From the NCBI RefSeq assembly GCF_016695175.1, contig NZ_CP068023.1, positions 608,501 to 672,500 on the forward strand: 64,000 nt of DNA, given 5' to 3'. Of the stretch, positions 18,364-27,227 are shown piece after piece; position 1 is the first letter of the stretch, and the number at the start of each line of letters is the position of its first letter. The position numbers and the translations under genes were made by a program. The stretch comes from Pseudoalteromonas sp. GCY. Lineage in GTDB: Bacteria > Pseudomonadota > Gammaproteobacteria > Enterobacterales > Alteromonadaceae. The notes under the pieces were generated by a model, which did not search any database, was not told where the DNA came from, and saw only the letters and a program-made list of their open reading frames with translations.

Positions 18364-18668
18364 CCGGAGCTAAATTAGCATAAAAGTTGTTAATTCCCTG
18401 TGTTTTACGTTGAACTATAGGGTAAATAGCATTAAACTCAGGGCGCTTGATATTCGGTTTTAAAATCGCAAAGCGAATTAAGCGTACATTCTAAAAAAAT
18501 GTTTGTTTAATGAACAGTTAAGGGTTGCAGGGTTGACTTGTTTAGTCTAGTCTGCTTAAACTTGACTTGTTTGGTTGTTACTTAGGTGACGGCCTAGGTA
18601 AGAAAACAATGAAAAAAAACAGAGATAAGCATTTATCTCAGTTTCATGAAACTTGGAGAATGGAAAAC
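18364..18668 (+). promoter_or_regulatory. Promoter and long leader of the S-layer candidate gene
   Basis: A 305-bp gap with no credible gene separates the secretin stop from the next start. A possible promoter is TTGACT at 18533-18538 with TTAAAC at 18556-18561 (17-bp spacer; the -10 is weak). The 11-mer TTGACTTGTTT occurs twice, at 18533-18543 and 18562-18572, 29 bp apart. This leaves an untranslated leader of roughly 100 nt. GGAG at 18655-18658 is the probable ribosome-binding site for the ATG at 18669. S-layer genes in other bacteria often have long stabilising leaders; that comparison is inference here. Confidence 0.5.
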
Positions 18669-20441
18669 ATGTTTAAGAAAACTCTACTTGCGCTAGCAGT
18701 AGCTGGTACATCTTTAAGCGCAACTGCTGGTGTGCTTACTGTAGACGTTAAAGAAGGTGCAGATACTGCTGCATACACAACTGTGGATGCACTAGATTCT
18801 GGCAATGCAAACCAAGCAGTTAACGCTTGTGCTCAAGCTGCAACTGCACTAGGTGTTTCTGTAACGCTTAACGGTCAAACGCCTAACAACACTGCAAATA
18901 ACGATGATATCACTATCACTAATACCAAAAATGGTACTTTCAGCTCAACTTCATCAGTAACTTACACTGGTGCGGACGCTTGTACTGTTGTTATCGCTGA
19001 CCAAAAAATCTCAGCAACTACTGCTAAGTACTCACTAGAGTCAGCACAAGCGAAAGGTGTAGAAATCAACGCTACTCAAATCGCTGGTATCGGTGGTTAC
19101 ACTGAAGAAGATACTATTTCTTTTGAAGTAACTGGCGGTGTAGTAAACGAGCAAGCAAGCTTAAATGCTAAACTAGAAAGCATCGGTACTACCGGTGTTG
19201 CTGGTACAAACGCTCGTGGTTCATTTACCCTTCTAGGTGTTGTAGGTAACAAAATCCTATTCACTGTAGACACTGGCTACAATGGTGCAGCAAACGAAAT
19301 GCTACGTCTAACTGGTGTATATGTAACACCTAACACTGGCGTAACTGAAGTTTCTGTTGCTTCTGAAGTACAAAACACAGCGAACGTTAAGTACGACATT
19401 ACTCCTGCTGAGAAGCTAGCTAACCTAGCAAAACAGTACAGCGCTAAAGTACACGTAAAAGGCGACGGTATTGTTGATGTTCAGAAAGATCGTTTTGAGT
19501 TTGAAGCGAATACTAAAGATACATCAGACACTTTCCTAGCAACAGACGAAAGTAAAACTGGTCTACTTAACCAAGATACATTCGTTGTTGAAGTAACAGA
19601 GAATACTACACTAGGTAACCTTACTCCTAAGAGCGGTAACATTGTTGTTAAAGGTAACTTCTCTTGGTTAAAAGACTTTGCTGGTACAGACGGTAAGCTT
19701 TCTTCAGCTGAAATCGCTTCTGCACTAACATTGACATCTTTTGATGACCTAGAGACTACAGGTGCTACTATCGGTCAAGCAAAAACTGCTGGCGATGACG
19801 TATTTGACACAGCTAAGCTTAAGCTTAATGATGCAATGAACGAGTTGACTATCCCTGTAGCTTCTGGTGCAGACAACGATATCGACAAGTATCATCAGGT
19901 TAGCTTCAAGGTTAAAGGTGCAAACCAAAACCCTGCAGCAGTTGTAGCTCTATCTGAAACAACTTACACAGCAAGCATTGATTTCATCAATAACAAAACT
20001 GCTGATAACACAACTTCTGACGTTGCACTAAATGTTGTAACTGACGCTGAAGTTGCTCAGTGGACACTTAACGGTTCAGTAGTTAACGTACCTTACATCC
20101 CATTTGGTCCTAACACTCAACCAATCATCCGTCACACTAACAAAGGTGTTCAGACTGGTGATATCTCTGTTCGTTACATGGTAGAAGGTTCTTCTGGTAA
20201 CACTGAAACTAACGAGTGGAAACCTCTAGGCGTAATCATTGAAGATGCTAAGCCAGGTGTACGTAACCTACTTGACATCATCACTGAGAAGCTAACTGCT
20301 GAGCTTGGTAACGATCAGTTCAAAGTAGCGTTAGAAATCACTACTAATGTACCAAAAGAAGACGTAACTGTATTCGCAGCGGCTAAAATCACTGCTGAAG
20401 GTCAGGACCGTGTAACTATCGGTGCATTCAACGGTCAATAA
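18669..20441 (+). CDS. Putative S-layer protein, Slr4-like
   Basis: 590-aa secreted protein with a classical signal peptide (MFKKTLLALAVAGTSLSATA, cleavage after A-T-A near residue 20). The mature part is Ala/Thr/Asn/Asp/Val-rich, predicted beta-rich, low in aromatics and has only two cysteines (54 and 105), a possible disulfide. Composition and style resemble Slr4, the S-layer protein reported from Pseudoalteromonas tunicata; I recognise this by eye only. Codon choice is strongly restricted (GGT, AAC, CTA, GTA, ACT), unlike its neighbours, pointing to very high expression. It lies directly downstream of a complete T2SS-like operon and has its own leader and terminator. ATG 18669 is preferred over 18660 for ribosome-site spacing. 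Alternative: a secreted adhesin or matrix protein. Confidence 0.72.
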   Translation: MFKKTLLALAVAGTSLSATAGVLTVDVKEGADTAAYTTVDALDSGNANQAVNACAQAATALGVSVTLNGQTPNNTANNDDITITNTKNGTFSSTSSVTYTGADACTVVIADQKISATTAKYSLESAQAKGVEINATQIAGIGGYTEEDTISFEVTGGVVNEQASLNAKLESIGTTGVAGTNARGSFTLLGVVGNKILFTVDTGYNGAANEMLRLTGVYVTPNTGVTEVSVASEVQNTANVKYDITPAEKLANLAKQYSAKVHVKGDGIVDVQKDRFEFEANTKDTSDTFLATDESKTGLLNQDTFVVEVTENTTLGNLTPKSGNIVVKGNFSWLKDFAGTDGKLSSAEIASALTLTSFDDLETTGATIGQAKTAGDDVFDTAKLKLNDAMNELTIPVASGADNDIDKYHQVSFKVKGANQNPAAVVALSETTYTASIDFINNKTADNTTSDVALNVVTDAEVAQWTLNGSVVNVPYIPFGPNTQPIIRHTNKGVQTGDISVRYMVEGSSGNTETNEWKPLGVIIEDAKPGVRNLLDIITEKLTAELGNDQFKVALEITTNVPKEDVTVFAAAKITAEGQDRVTIGAFNGQ

Positions 20442-20467
20442 TAGTTAACTATTTTGATAGCTATAAT

Positions 20468-20493
20468 AAAGCGAGCTTAGGCTCGCTTTTTTT
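20468..20493 (+). terminator. Strong Rho-independent terminator after the S-layer candidate
   Basis: AAAGCGAGC, a TTAG loop, then GCTCGC and seven T residues. It ends the S-layer transcript before the convergent minus-strand genes. Confidence 0.95.
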
Positions 20494-20626
20494 ATGCTTG
20501 AATTCAGACCTAATAGTGTTTATTTTCAAGTATCTTTGTGATCAATTGGCAATAAAGTATTGAGAGGTTGCTTGAGCTGCTCGTGTTGTTATAAGCCTAT
20601 AGAGTTGGTGTTTGTTGATATCACAT

Positions 20627-21298
20627 TTATTCAAACTGGTACTTAAACAACTCAATATCCCTTTTATAAAAGTCAGCAACAAATTCAGTTGTTTCATTGT
20701 CAAAGTAGGATTGATAAGAAGGTTTTACTTTCTTACCAATTAACTTTTCTAGCAGTGGGTGTCTTTTTGTTGTTTTATTTCTGTATGGCAAATCGACAAC
20801 ATGTCCAAAAACGCGTTGGCTGATAGTCTCAAAATCATTCATTAAGTTTTCGAATTTACCAACAGTATCTACTAAACAGTCATTTCCTTCATAGAGAAAA
20901 CAATGTTGTGGAACTAAGTGCCTTAAGTTCCCTATATGGTTTTGATAATCATCAGAGTCGCAGCTAGGCAGGTAATCCAGTACAAAGTGCTTAAAGCTAA
21001 ACGGGTGTTGCTTGTATGTATATTCTGATACCAACCTACTCCAAGGGTTGCGCACAAAACTAAATTTATAGTAATCGTTAAATTGCTCAGGAGTTATGTA
21101 GCCAAGTTGCACATATTCGCTGGCGGTTAAATGAGCGAGTCTAGGAGGACCTTTCTTGGGGTTACTGTTTTTTTTGAGTAAAAGTGGCGCTCTTTCTTCC
21201 CAGGTTAAGGAAAGTTCATTAAGAAATGCACTTTCAATACTTTGACCTGCAACTTTTGGTATGTGAACAAAGATGCAGTGATGTTGGTGAGATATCAT
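20627..21298 (-). CDS. Sulfotransferase family 2 protein (carbohydrate sulfotransferase-like)
   Basis: 223-aa P-loop protein. The 5'-phosphosulfate-binding loop CIFVHIPKVAGQSIESAF is near the N-terminus (residues 8-25) and the 3'-phosphate motif FVRNPWSRLVSEY lies near residue 90. These are hallmarks of Sulfotransfer_2 enzymes that move sulfate from PAPS to sugars. No signal peptide or membrane segment, so it would act in the cytoplasm on lipid-linked or nucleotide-linked sugars before flipping. It ends a minus-strand trio with a flippase and a glycosyltransferase (1-nt gap to the flippase). The acceptor sugar is unknown. Confidence 0.85.
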   Translation of the reverse strand: MISHQHHCIFVHIPKVAGQSIESAFLNELSLTWEERAPLLLKKNSNPKKGPPRLAHLTASEYVQLGYITPEQFNDYYKFSFVRNPWSRLVSEYTYKQHPFSFKHFVLDYLPSCDSDDYQNHIGNLRHLVPQHCFLYEGNDCLVDTVGKFENLMNDFETISQRVFGHVVDLPYRNKTTKRHPLLEKLIGKKVKPSYQSYFDNETTEFVADFYKRDIELFKYQFE

Positions 21299-21299
21299 A

Positions 21300-22541
21300 T
21301 TAATGATTCCTAAGTATTTTGTATCTTGCGAAGTAATATCCGAGGAGGTTTTGCGTGCTCATTGCAATGGCTGTTGTAATAGCAGCGCCCAGTGGACCAT
21401 GATTAGTAATGAGGTGCATGGCCAATATAACAGTAATAGCAGCAGTGAATATGCTAATATTTTGGTAGGTTTTTTCTTGGCCACTCATCGTTAACAGTGT
21501 GATTGCAGGTCCCGTAATAAGGTTAATAACTTGACCTGCTATAAGTACCAGTAACCATAATTCACCCTGTTTATAATCCTCGCCAAAAATACCTAATAAA
21601 TATTCTGAATAAAAATAGAACAGTAAAACCGTGATTGCGGCGACGAAAATAGATGTTGATTGACTAAGTGAAAACAGTTGCTTTACTTCATCTAGACGGT
21701 GTTGTGAGTAGCTTTTTGCGAACTTTGCGGCCGTTACACTATTTAAGGCAAACAAAAAAATACTTGGGAGCATCGCTAGCTTGGTTACGATGGCATAAAC
21801 GCCAAGTTGCGAAAGAGACACTTGTGTACTTAGGTATAGTTGACTCCCTTGTTGCACCACTAAATAGACTAAACCACTAATCCAAAACGCTTTTGCACTT
21901 ATCCAGAATGAATAGCGTGGTTGGGGTGTTGTGGTGCTAGGGGGGCGAAGTTTAATTACAATAAATAGGCTAGTAATAGCTGTAATGCACAGTGCGCCAG
22001 TCACAAGATACAATACCAAAGCAAGAGTGCTCAAATGCATGGTTGTAGCACCAAGGAGCAGTATACATAGGCTAGCAAATCCACTGAATGTGGTAAATAA
22101 GCTGGGTTTTGATAAGCCTTTGAAAATGCATGCGTTTAGATTGATTATTGCAGTGGCAAATGAGGCTATATGCAGTAATGTCCAAAATTGAAAGGTAGAA
22201 ATACCTGAAATGGATAATAAACTATAAAAGTGACAGAGTAATCCAGTTATCACTACCGTGATAGAAGTGCAGGTAAAGAAAACAGCATATACACGCGGTA
22301 AAAACCTGACAATATTAGTATGTTGCTTAGAAGCAATGAAGCGAACTGCGGCTTGGTCCAGTCCACATTTACTTATTGCTACAATAAACAAAATAAGTAG
22401 TTGAAATAAGGCAAATAGACCAAAATCATCTGTTGATAACTTTTGAGCAAAGTACCAATTAACTAGAAAGCCTAGTGTCGTTGTCAGTAGTTTTAGCAGT
22501 AGCGGAAGCCTCATTTGGCTTAGAAAATTATTACTTAACAA
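21300..22541 (-). CDS. Oligosaccharide flippase, Wzx-type (MOP superfamily)
   Basis: 413-aa inner-membrane protein with about twelve hydrophobic segments and few charged loops, in line with polysaccharide flippases (PST/Wzx) that move undecaprenyl-linked repeats across the membrane. The opening NFLSQMRLPLLLKLLTTTLGFLVNWYFAQKLSTDDFGLF is the family pattern. The probable start is a TTG at 22541 that overlaps the 3' end of the upstream glycosyltransferase by 11 bp. A second Wzx-like gene lies at 27474, so this block carries two. Confidence 0.85.
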   Translation of the reverse strand: MLSNNFLSQMRLPLLLKLLTTTLGFLVNWYFAQKLSTDDFGLFALFQLLILFIVAISKCGLDQAAVRFIASKQHTNIVRFLPRVYAVFFTCTSITVVITGLLCHFYSLLSISGISTFQFWTLLHIASFATAIINLNACIFKGLSKPSLFTTFSGFASLCILLLGATTMHLSTLALVLYLVTGALCITAITSLFIVIKLRPPSTTTPQPRYSFWISAKAFWISGLVYLVVQQGSQLYLSTQVSLSQLGVYAIVTKLAMLPSIFLFALNSVTAAKFAKSYSQHRLDEVKQLFSLSQSTSIFVAAITVLLFYFYSEYLLGIFGEDYKQGELWLLVLIAGQVINLITGPAITLLTMSGQEKTYQNISIFTAAITVILAMHLITNHGPLGAAITTAIAMSTQNLLGYYFARYKILRNH

Positions 22542-23685
22542 TTGCGTTATACTCTCGTATTAATTGTTGTGCAATTGCACCCCTACTGAAGTTGCTATAT
22601 ATGTAAGCGTGTCTTTGATTGCGCTCATTTAAGCCACACGACGTCTTTTTCAGTACTTCAAACATGAGTTTGGTGAGGGTATCAATCGTGGAGTCTTCGG
22701 CAACTTTCCCATTTAGCTTCTTAACGACGTATTCAGGCCCATCACATGGAGAACTAATGACTTCCAGTCCACAAGATAGTGCTTCATGTACAGCAACAGA
22801 AAAGGTTTCATATTCGGACCAATTAACATAGCAGTCGCTGGATTGCATAAGTTTAGCGACGGCTTCTCTAGAGCTATCGCCAATAAATTTAACTTGTTTT
22901 AATCTTAAAGACTCACACAGTGTTTTGAGTTTTTGTTTATCTTCTCCGTCTCCAACGATTAATAGTTTGGCTTTTGGGTGTTCTTCAGTGATGTATGAAA
23001 ATGCGCTAATAATGCTAGCAACTCGTTTAACTGGTCTTAGGTGGGCCACAGTAATAAAAGTGAAATCATCTTGTATTTTTTCTTTAGGGGTGAATAACTT
23101 TGAGTCAACCACATTGCCAATGACCTCAATAGTCCTATCTAACTCAAACCTGTCCCGTAAGATGCTAGCTAGGCTCTCCGAGACACAAACTAATTGATTT
23201 GCCGCACGGTAGGCTTGACCTATTAATTGTGTCTCGAATTTAGGCGTTGTCGATAATTTTGCTGCTGATGCATGTTCTGTAATTACAAAGGGTATCTGAT
23301 ACTGTTGGGCTATTTGTTTTGCTGCAAGACCAGCTCCTCCTCCTGGTCCATAAAAGCAGCTATGGGCATGCAATACATCAGGTAATCCAAAGTCTTGAGT
23401 ATATTGCTCAAACAGTTTTTGATATTGCACCATTCGTTGTTTTAAGTTTATTCGGTACAGTGCTGGTAAAGTAAAATATCGATTTCTTTTGGTATTGATT
23501 TGTACATCATTTAATTGAGAAGGTGGTGTACAAGTCAAGGCATGTTTTATTGAAACCGGCTCGGGATAGATAACGCCAACATTACATCCATGTTCTTTTA
23601 ACGAAAGTGCCTGCTCTTTGAAAAAAGAGCCTAGGGTTGGTTTTTGACTGGTGTGATACCAAGAGGGTAAAAATAATACATGCAT
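22531..23685 (-). CDS. Glycosyltransferase family 4 (GT-B)
   Basis: 384-aa enzyme with the GT-B opening MHVLFLPSWYHTSQKPTLGSFFKEQ and the C-terminal GT4 pattern: VAHLRPVKRVASIISAF, LLIVGDGEDKQKLKTLCESL, VKFIGDSSREAVAKLMQSSD and an EALSCGLEVISSPCDGPEYV nucleotide-sugar site. Donor and acceptor are not evident. First gene of the minus-strand trio; divergent from the sulfotransferase gene at 23773 across an 87-bp gap that must hold both promoters. Confidence 0.88.
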   Translation of the reverse strand: MHVLFLPSWYHTSQKPTLGSFFKEQALSLKEHGCNVGVIYPEPVSIKHALTCTPPSQLNDVQINTKRNRYFTLPALYRINLKQRMVQYQKLFEQYTQDFGLPDVLHAHSCFYGPGGGAGLAAKQIAQQYQIPFVITEHASAAKLSTTPKFETQLIGQAYRAANQLVCVSESLASILRDRFELDRTIEVIGNVVDSKLFTPKEKIQDDFTFITVAHLRPVKRVASIISAFSYITEEHPKAKLLIVGDGEDKQKLKTLCESLRLKQVKFIGDSSREAVAKLMQSSDCYVNWSEYETFSVAVHEALSCGLEVISSPCDGPEYVVKKLNGKVAEDSTIDTLTKLMFEVLKKTSCGLNERNQRHAYIYSNFSRGAIAQQLIREYNAIVK

Positions 23686-23772
23686 GTTGTAATTCGAGTC
23701 GTATTGCTAAACAGCCAAGCGATTGTTCTGGTATAGTATCACCTAATTTTACAGAATACTTTGATATTTTCG

Positions 23773-24420
23773 ATGATTAAAAAGCTAACAAGGCTTCTTA
23801 AACGCTGGTTGCCACTTCCTGTCTACCCGTATAAATCTTATATGATAAGAAAGCAGTGTATTTTTATTCACATTCCAAAAAATGCAGGTACCAGTGTCTT
23901 AAAGGCATTTGGCTATAGAGGTTATCGGCTTCATGCTAAGTGGTTTGATTATAATGAATCTAACCCATATCTTTTTGAACGCTATCATAAGTTTGCTATC
24001 GTTAGAGCGCCCTTAGCAAGGTTATATTCTGCTTACAACTATGTAATAAAAGGTGGTAACCAGAGTGAAGGGGATAGGGCGTTGCAACAGCAGGTGCTAA
24101 GTAATGCCAGAACGTTCACGGAATTTGTAGATAAGATATTGACTCCTGAATTTGTGTTGTTTCAACCTTTATTTCAACCACAGAGCTACTATATATTTGA
24201 TTCTCAGTATCAATGTAAAGTTGATACTATTTTACGCTATGAATCTTTGAATCACGATTGGCGTAAGCTTTGTATTTTGAAAGGATGGACAATGGAGTTA
24301 CCTTGGTTAAATAAAGGGGCTTCAACATTACCCGAGGCGCTCTCCCCGCAACAGCTCGAAAAAATTCAATGTTTATATAAAGTTGATTATGAATTACTAG
24401 GTTATCGCTTCAATGAGTAG
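23773..24420 (+). CDS. Sulfotransferase family 2 protein (second copy)
   Basis: 215 aa. The phosphosulfate-binding loop CIFIHIPKNAGTSVLKAF is near residues 27-44 and the 3'-phosphate site FAIVRAPLARLYSAYNYV near 80-97. It is only distantly similar to the product at 20627, so it is a paralog of different specificity rather than a recent duplicate. A basic hydrophobic N-terminus (LTRLLKRWLPLPVYPYKSY) could touch the membrane. ATG 23773 is chosen over an in-frame TTG at 23761; neither has a strong ribosome site. Its stop overlaps the next ATG by 8 nt. Confidence 0.82.
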   Translation: MIKKLTRLLKRWLPLPVYPYKSYMIRKQCIFIHIPKNAGTSVLKAFGYRGYRLHAKWFDYNESNPYLFERYHKFAIVRAPLARLYSAYNYVIKGGNQSEGDRALQQQVLSNARTFTEFVDKILTPEFVLFQPLFQPQSYYIFDSQYQCKVDTILRYESLNHDWRKLCILKGWTMELPWLNKGASTLPEALSPQQLEKIQCLYKVDYELLGYRFNE

Positions 24421-25606
24421 GAATACGATTATACTCACAAGCAATGCTTACCTTCCTAATATTGGAGGGGTCGAAAATTCCTTAATGCAATTGAGTAAAG
24501 CGTATCATGAGTTGGGTTTTCGAGTTGTGATCATTGTTAGTAACGTTAATACTGTTAATAAACAAACCTTACCGCTTTGCGAAACTACCGAATACGCAAC
24601 CATTTGGAGGTATGACGTTTGTTTTCATGGGCAACAGCACTCTAAGTTGAAAGCATCCCTTTTGGGTTGGCAAAATATGCGACGTTGCTTTAGAGCCGCT
24701 AGGGTTGAGTTTGGTAACGCTTTGGTCATTAGTCGTTATCATATTACTACTATCCATGCTCGATTAGCTGGCTTTAGTCGAGTGAGCTATTTATTACCCG
24801 GAGTTGTTAAATTCCAAAACCAGCCAAGCAATACTCATAAAGTGGAAGGGCTAAGGCAAGTCAAACAATGGTTAGCGCTTTTTTATCATCATGCGATTCA
24901 AAAACTTGCTTTACAGGTAACTGAGAAAAATTTTGTGTTTAGCAGTAATATGTTAAACCAGTTAGCTCAAATTGGTTTTGATTGTAGCAAGGTGACAATG
25001 GTGAGCCCTGGAGTAGATACAAATAAATTTATTTCTCTTGATGTAAACGCTCAAACCGCCTTGAAAGGCAAGCTGGGATTACCCTTGGATAAAAACTTAT
25101 TACTCGTTGTCGGACGGTTTACCGCGGCAAAGGGAATTGAGTATGCAATTCGGGCACAGAAAGAGCTTTTACATACACATTTAGTACTTGTAGGTGGTGG
25201 GGAGCTGGAGGATTATTATAAATCCTTAGTTGTGAAACTTGGTATTGAGGAATGTGTTACTTTCGTTGGTGCTGTAGCGGATACTTCTCCATTTTATCAG
25301 GTAGCGTCACTATTTCTTATGACATCAACTTATGAACCGTTTGGACAAACTATTCTTGAAGCATTAAGTTGTGAAGTGCCAGTTATTGCGTTTCGCGTAG
25401 GAGAGACTGTGAAAACGGCAACTTTCGAGATGCTTGGTGACGATGCATGTTTTTATGTGAATACATTAGATGCTAGTGATTTGGCAAAAACTATTTCATG
25501 TGCATTAGCAGACGTTGAAAAGCGAGCGCAAATTTCGCGTAACGGCGTGGCTTTTGTTAGGCAAAAATACAGCTGGAATGCATTGGCTAAATCACTAATA
25601 AAGTAA
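24413..25606 (+). CDS. Glycosyltransferase family 4 (GT-B)
   Basis: 397 aa. N-terminal Rossmann part TIILTSNAYLPNIGGVENSL and C-terminal GT4 motifs LLVVGRFTAAKGIEYAIRA, LVLVGGGELEDYYKSLVVKL, VTFVGAVADTSPFYQVASL and PFGQTILEALSCEVPVIAFR. It overlaps the sulfotransferase gene by 8 nt, so the two are translated together and may act on the same repeat unit. Sugar specificity not readable. Confidence 0.87.
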   Translation: MSRNTIILTSNAYLPNIGGVENSLMQLSKAYHELGFRVVIIVSNVNTVNKQTLPLCETTEYATIWRYDVCFHGQQHSKLKASLLGWQNMRRCFRAARVEFGNALVISRYHITTIHARLAGFSRVSYLLPGVVKFQNQPSNTHKVEGLRQVKQWLALFYHHAIQKLALQVTEKNFVFSSNMLNQLAQIGFDCSKVTMVSPGVDTNKFISLDVNAQTALKGKLGLPLDKNLLLVVGRFTAAKGIEYAIRAQKELLHTHLVLVGGGELEDYYKSLVVKLGIEECVTFVGAVADTSPFYQVASLFLMTSTYEPFGQTILEALSCEVPVIAFRVGETVKTATFEMLGDDACFYVNTLDASDLAKTISCALADVEKRAQISRNGVAFVRQKYSWNALAKSLIK

Positions 25607-25610
25607 GCAA

Positions 25611-25647
25611 ATATTGCTATTTAGGATTTTATCAAAAATAGCAATAT
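25611..25647. terminator. Perfect 12-bp inverted repeat between convergent genes
   Basis: ATATTGCTATTT at 25611-25622 pairs with its exact complement at 25636-25647 across a 13-nt loop. It lies between the plus-strand glycosyltransferase and the minus-strand lipoprotein gene, where a bidirectional terminator would be expected. Neither side has a good T tract, so termination is not certain. Confidence 0.5.
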
Positions 25648-25658
25648 GACTCGTAAGA

Positions 25659-27227
25659 TTACTCTGTTGTGGGGTTGTATTGGTATATTCGACTTGTCAT
25701 TTGGGTCGTCAACGCACCTCCAATTTGGTACTGCTTCTGATCAACTGACTCCATTTTAAAGTCACGCAAGTAGTAAGTTTCAGAGCCTTGTTGCTCCGTA
25801 GCACTTGGATTGCTTGATAGGTTACTCCACTGCATAGTTTGAGTATCGTAATTCAAAACGTGTGCTGCGCTATGAAGCTGAATGTTTTGCTCATTATGCG
25901 TCAGCGTATAGTAGCTCCCGAAGAGCTCAGCCGGTACTTGCTCATTTAAGAGTATCTGAGCGCTTGAGAGTTGATATTGAATTAAGTGAGCTTGTTGCTC
26001 TTGAGTATTGTTAGCCGTTATAAACAATTCGTTTCCGATAAACTGGCAGTCAGTAATCGATAGATTTGGTAGTGATGCCGGTTTGTGAGACCAAGTTGTA
26101 TCAGCGGTGGCCAGCTGATAAGCATACGTGGTGTTACCTTGTTGGGTGAACGCAACAATCGTGTCACTATTTGCACAACTCGCTAGAACATTATTTTCAA
26201 AAGGGGCAAATTTGGGCGCTGCAATTGATGTCCATTGTTGTGTACTAAAATCAAAGATCTCCATTGTTTCCTTGGGTGTTGATGTGCTTGGGCAGGCCTC
26301 TGTTCCACCGAAGAGGAACAGCTTATTGTTTGATACTTGAGCTTGATAATAGTAGCGAGACTCGTTTGCAGAAGGTAAGGCTTGCCAATCCGTGTTTGTG
26401 GTTGCAAGTGAGTGGATCTCAGGTGCGCTTAAAGGTGCATTTGCGCAACTCATTGAGGAAGAAAGTGATGCTGCATGACTTGCAATGATGATTTTCTTTC
26501 CAAGTGTCGCAGACTGCAAGTGACTACCTAGATTGTTTGGGATCTCTGAAAAAGCTTGCCATGGTTGAGATACAACCTCTATGTCGAAAGGGGGCAGCGA
26601 TACGCTATGTTCGCCATCCAGTACAGATATAACAATTTGCCGATAGTTACCAAGCTGTTCGATATTAGTAGGCTTTCCACTTAGCTCACCGGTTGTTGTA
26701 TCAAATTCCGCCCAACTAGGTTTGTTGGTAATTCCGAATTGATATGTGCTAGTTTCACTGTCAACGTCTTCAACAGTTGGCGTGAAATGATAGCTGTCGT
26801 TAAGTTTGATAGCTTCGGGCGAGGGGGTTCCCGAAATTGTGGGAGCGTCGTTAATCGCTTTGACTGTGATATCGACGGTAACTTCGTTACTTAATACCCC
26901 ACCTTTTTTAAATTTGTAAGTGAAGCTGTCAGTGCCATTTTTGTTTGGTGCTGGTTGATAACTTAGGCTCAAGCCAGTGCTGGTGAGCGTGCCAAGAGTG
27001 GGTGACTTTATGACTTCAACGGTTATTGTATCATTTCCACTTGGTGCGGACTTTGGGTTAACCGTAAGTGTGTAGGTTGTATCTTCTTGGGTGGTAAATG
27101 CTGTTGATGTTTCTACAGTAAAGCTTCCTTGGCCGCCGATTACATCATTGTCATTTTCATCTGAACTCCCCCCACAGGCGCTTAACAAAGCACTGGCAAT
27201 GATAGTAGAGATTATTGACCTATTCAT
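25659..27227 (-). CDS. Secreted lipoprotein with Ig-like and kelch-like domains
   Basis: 522 aa. Start at 27227 follows GGAGAAGG with 5-nt spacing and gives a lipoprotein signal peptide (MNRSIISTIIASALLSAC), lipid cysteine at 18, then an acidic linker. Residues 30-115 resemble a cadherin/VCBS-type Ig fold (NDTITVEVIKSPTLGTL, NGTDSFTYKF), residues 118-205 a putative Ig domain (AINDAPTISGTPSP, PSWAEFDTTTGELSGKPTN), and 205-522 kelch-type blades (NNKLFLFGG, WTSIAAPKFAPF). It would face the periplasm or outside. Isolated in orientation between polysaccharide genes. Role unknown; a glycan-binding or surface-organising function is possible. Confidence 0.75.
   Translation of the reverse strand: MNRSIISTIIASALLSACGGSSDENDNDVIGGQGSFTVETSTAFTTQEDTTYTLTVNPKSAPSGNDTITVEVIKSPTLGTLTSTGLSLSYQPAPNKNGTDSFTYKFKKGGVLSNEVTVDITVKAINDAPTISGTPSPEAIKLNDSYHFTPTVEDVDSETSTYQFGITNKPSWAEFDTTTGELSGKPTNIEQLGNYRQIVISVLDGEHSVSLPPFDIEVVSQPWQAFSEIPNNLGSHLQSATLGKKIIIASHAASLSSSMSCANAPLSAPEIHSLATTNTDWQALPSANESRYYYQAQVSNNKLFLFGGTEACPSTSTPKETMEIFDFSTQQWTSIAAPKFAPFENNVLASCANSDTIVAFTQQGNTTYAYQLATADTTWSHKPASLPNLSITDCQFIGNELFITANNTQEQQAHLIQYQLSSAQILLNEQVPAELFGSYYTLTHNEQNIQLHSAAHVLNYDTQTMQWSNLSSNPSATEQQGSETYYLRDFKMESVDQKQYQIGGALTTQMTSRIYQYNPTTE

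Noticed and set aside
18567..18668. Longer N-terminus for the S-layer candidate starting at 18567
   Set aside because: The extension is basic and lacks a ribosome site, and would bury the clear signal peptide that begins at 18669.
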